From assembly GCA_900175165.2 (NCBI GenBank), contig FWWN02000252.1:1-25693 (forward strand): a stretch of DNA of 25,693 nt, in the 5' to 3' direction. The position numbers and the translations under genes are program-made. Below the pieces are notes generated by a model, which was given only the letters and a program-made list of their open reading frames with translations, was not told where the DNA came from and ran no database searches. The number at the start of each line of letters is the position of its first letter. Position 1 is the first letter of the stretch. Below are positions 24,603 through 25,693 of the stretch, piece after piece. The stretch comes from Rhizomucor pusillus (taxonomy: Eukaryota > Mucoromycota > Mucoromycetes > Mucorales > Lichtheimiaceae).

Positions 24603-24693
24603 AATTTTCTATTTTCAATTTTTATATTTATATTAAAGTTATTTTTACTTTATTTTTATCTTGATTGAATACAAAATTTAAATTATCTTCGTC

Positions 24694-24706
24694 GCGCCTT
24701 CTGCGC
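24694..24706. repeat. Short GC palindrome
   Basis: GCGC arms around CTTCT, followed by GCATTG, a tail shared with the element at 25032. Confidence 0.6.
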
Positions 24707-25031
24707 ATTGTTTAGTAATTTGGAATATACATTTATAATCATTAGTGTTTATCTCTATAAAAACCTTAAACCTTTATCTTGTTAGTATTTGATTGTGTTA
24801 CCCCCTTTCTAAACCTTAAGTTTTTAGTGGTTTTTTAGACCTTATATAGAGCCATATGATTATTTCTTAAAAATTTTTTCGGACTAAGCTTGTATATATT
24901 ATTTTTCCTTACTATAATTGAAGTTTTAACCTCTTGTTAATATCCTCCCCATGCAGAGCACGCCGATTCTACTAATTAAAAATTTTGACTTTTAATTTTT
25001 TGAGTTTTAGAAATTTTTAATTATTTTCGGC

Positions 25032-25042
25032 GCACAGTGTGC
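25032..25042. repeat. Short GC palindrome
   Basis: GCAC-AGT-GTGC followed by ATTG, just downstream of the atp8 stop. Confidence 0.55.
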
Positions 25043-25054
25043 ATTGATTATTTT

Positions 25055-25201
25055 TTATAACTTATTAATAAATAAACGTATTATAAATAAACGTCCAAAT
25101 CAAGGTAAAATATATTTACTAAATGTATAAAATATAAGACTTAAAAGTATTAATGTAAATATTACTTGATTTACAAAAAAAAATGGTACTAATTGTGGCA
25201 T
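25055..25201 (-). CDS. atp8: ATP synthase F0 subunit 8
   Basis: Small single-span subunit of the F0 peripheral stalk. 48 residues, typical for fungi. It begins MPQLVPFFFVNQV, the family's hallmark N-terminus, followed by a hydrophobic helix (IFTLILLSLIFYTF) and a basic tail FGRLFIIRLFINKL. The one Trp (ILPWFGR) is encoded by TGA. First gene at the right side of the window, upstream of atp6. Confidence 0.95.
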
Positions 25202-25693
25202 ATTATTATAAAAGATTTAACTTCATCTTTTTAGTTACCAATAACCTAATAGTTTTTTAAATTTTTAGATTTTTAAATATTAATTAAAACTATCTTCAAA
25301 AATTATTAACTTAAATTTCTAATTAATTAAAAAAAAATCTTGTATAGCATTTTAAATATTCTTTAATTAAAAGTTATATTATTCTTAAAATTTATAAAAT
25401 TAGTCTAGAATTATATTATATATTATTGTCAAAACATATAAACTAAAAATAAATATAAATTAATAAATAATCATATCTTCAAATTAAACAATATATAATT
25501 TATAAATCAAATTCTGTACCTATAATTTTAGAATTGATGATATTTAATATAGTAGTTATTTAATGTTTAACATATAATATATAAAACTTAAATAAACAAA
25601 CCTAAAGTTAATATCCTCTTAAGTAATACAATTAAGATCTAGAATAACAATTAAATAAAAATTAAATTTAGATATATCTAAATAAGATATAGC
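25202..25693. other. Spacer upstream of atp8 to window edge
   Basis: Very AT-rich, no gene recognised. At the right edge a minus-strand frame of about 24 codons ends at TAA near 25620 (...NFYLIVILDLNCIT). It could be the tail of a gene lying outside the window or chance. Confidence 0.45.

Larger units (their letters stand above)
24603..25054. other. 452-nt spacer between atp8 and atp6
   Basis: No gene seen. It contains three GC-rich patches: GCGC-CTTCT-GCGC (24694..24706), a GCAGAGCACG patch (24953..24962) similar to the loop side of the rnl palindrome, and GCAC-AGT-GTGC (25032..25042). Confidence 0.65.

Overview
This window is part of a fungal mitochondrial genome, most likely from a filamentous ascomycete (Pezizomycotina). 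The DNA is very AT-rich and every gene I can support lies on the minus strand, so the genes read from the right end to the left. TGA is read as Trp (translation table 4): it falls at conserved Trp positions in cox1, cob, nad2, atp6 and rps3, and the Trp tRNA has anticodon TCA. Under the standard code these genes appear cut into pieces.

Gene order in the direction of transcription: atp8, atp6, a probable RNase P RNA (rnpB), rns, trnY, nad6, an unknown acidic ORF, cox3, nad2, cob (one intron), tRNAs K-G-D-S-I-W-S-P, rnl (two introns, one carrying rps3), tRNAs T-E-V-M-M-L-A-F-L-Q-M-H, cox1 (three introns), tRNAs R-R-N, atp9 (one intron). The two tRNA blocks flanking rnl are the classic Pezizomycotina arrangement. 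rns-Y-nad6-cox3 upstream and cox1-atp9 downstream look closest to Eurotiomycetes; that finer placement is inference. cox2, nad1, nad3, nad4, nad4L, nad5 and trnC are not seen and presumably lie outside the window.

Seven group I introns are present. Three in cox1 carry LAGLIDADG homing endonuclease frames: two are intact and one is broken by two frameshifts. The rnl intron at the L2449 site hosts rps3. The rnl L2584, atp9 and cob introns have no ORF, and the cob intron is only about 178 nt. 24 tRNAs cover every amino acid except Cys.

The rest is AT-rich spacer holding GC-rich palindromes (one inside rnl), a 50-bp tandem repeat beside trnR, a tRNA relic near rnpB and ORF remnants. The most unusual items are the 200-codon Asp/Glu/Ser-rich ORF between cox3 and nad6, the scattered GC palindromes, the decayed homing endonuclease, the family of related group IA introns in rnl and atp9, and a possible N-terminal extension of Cox1.
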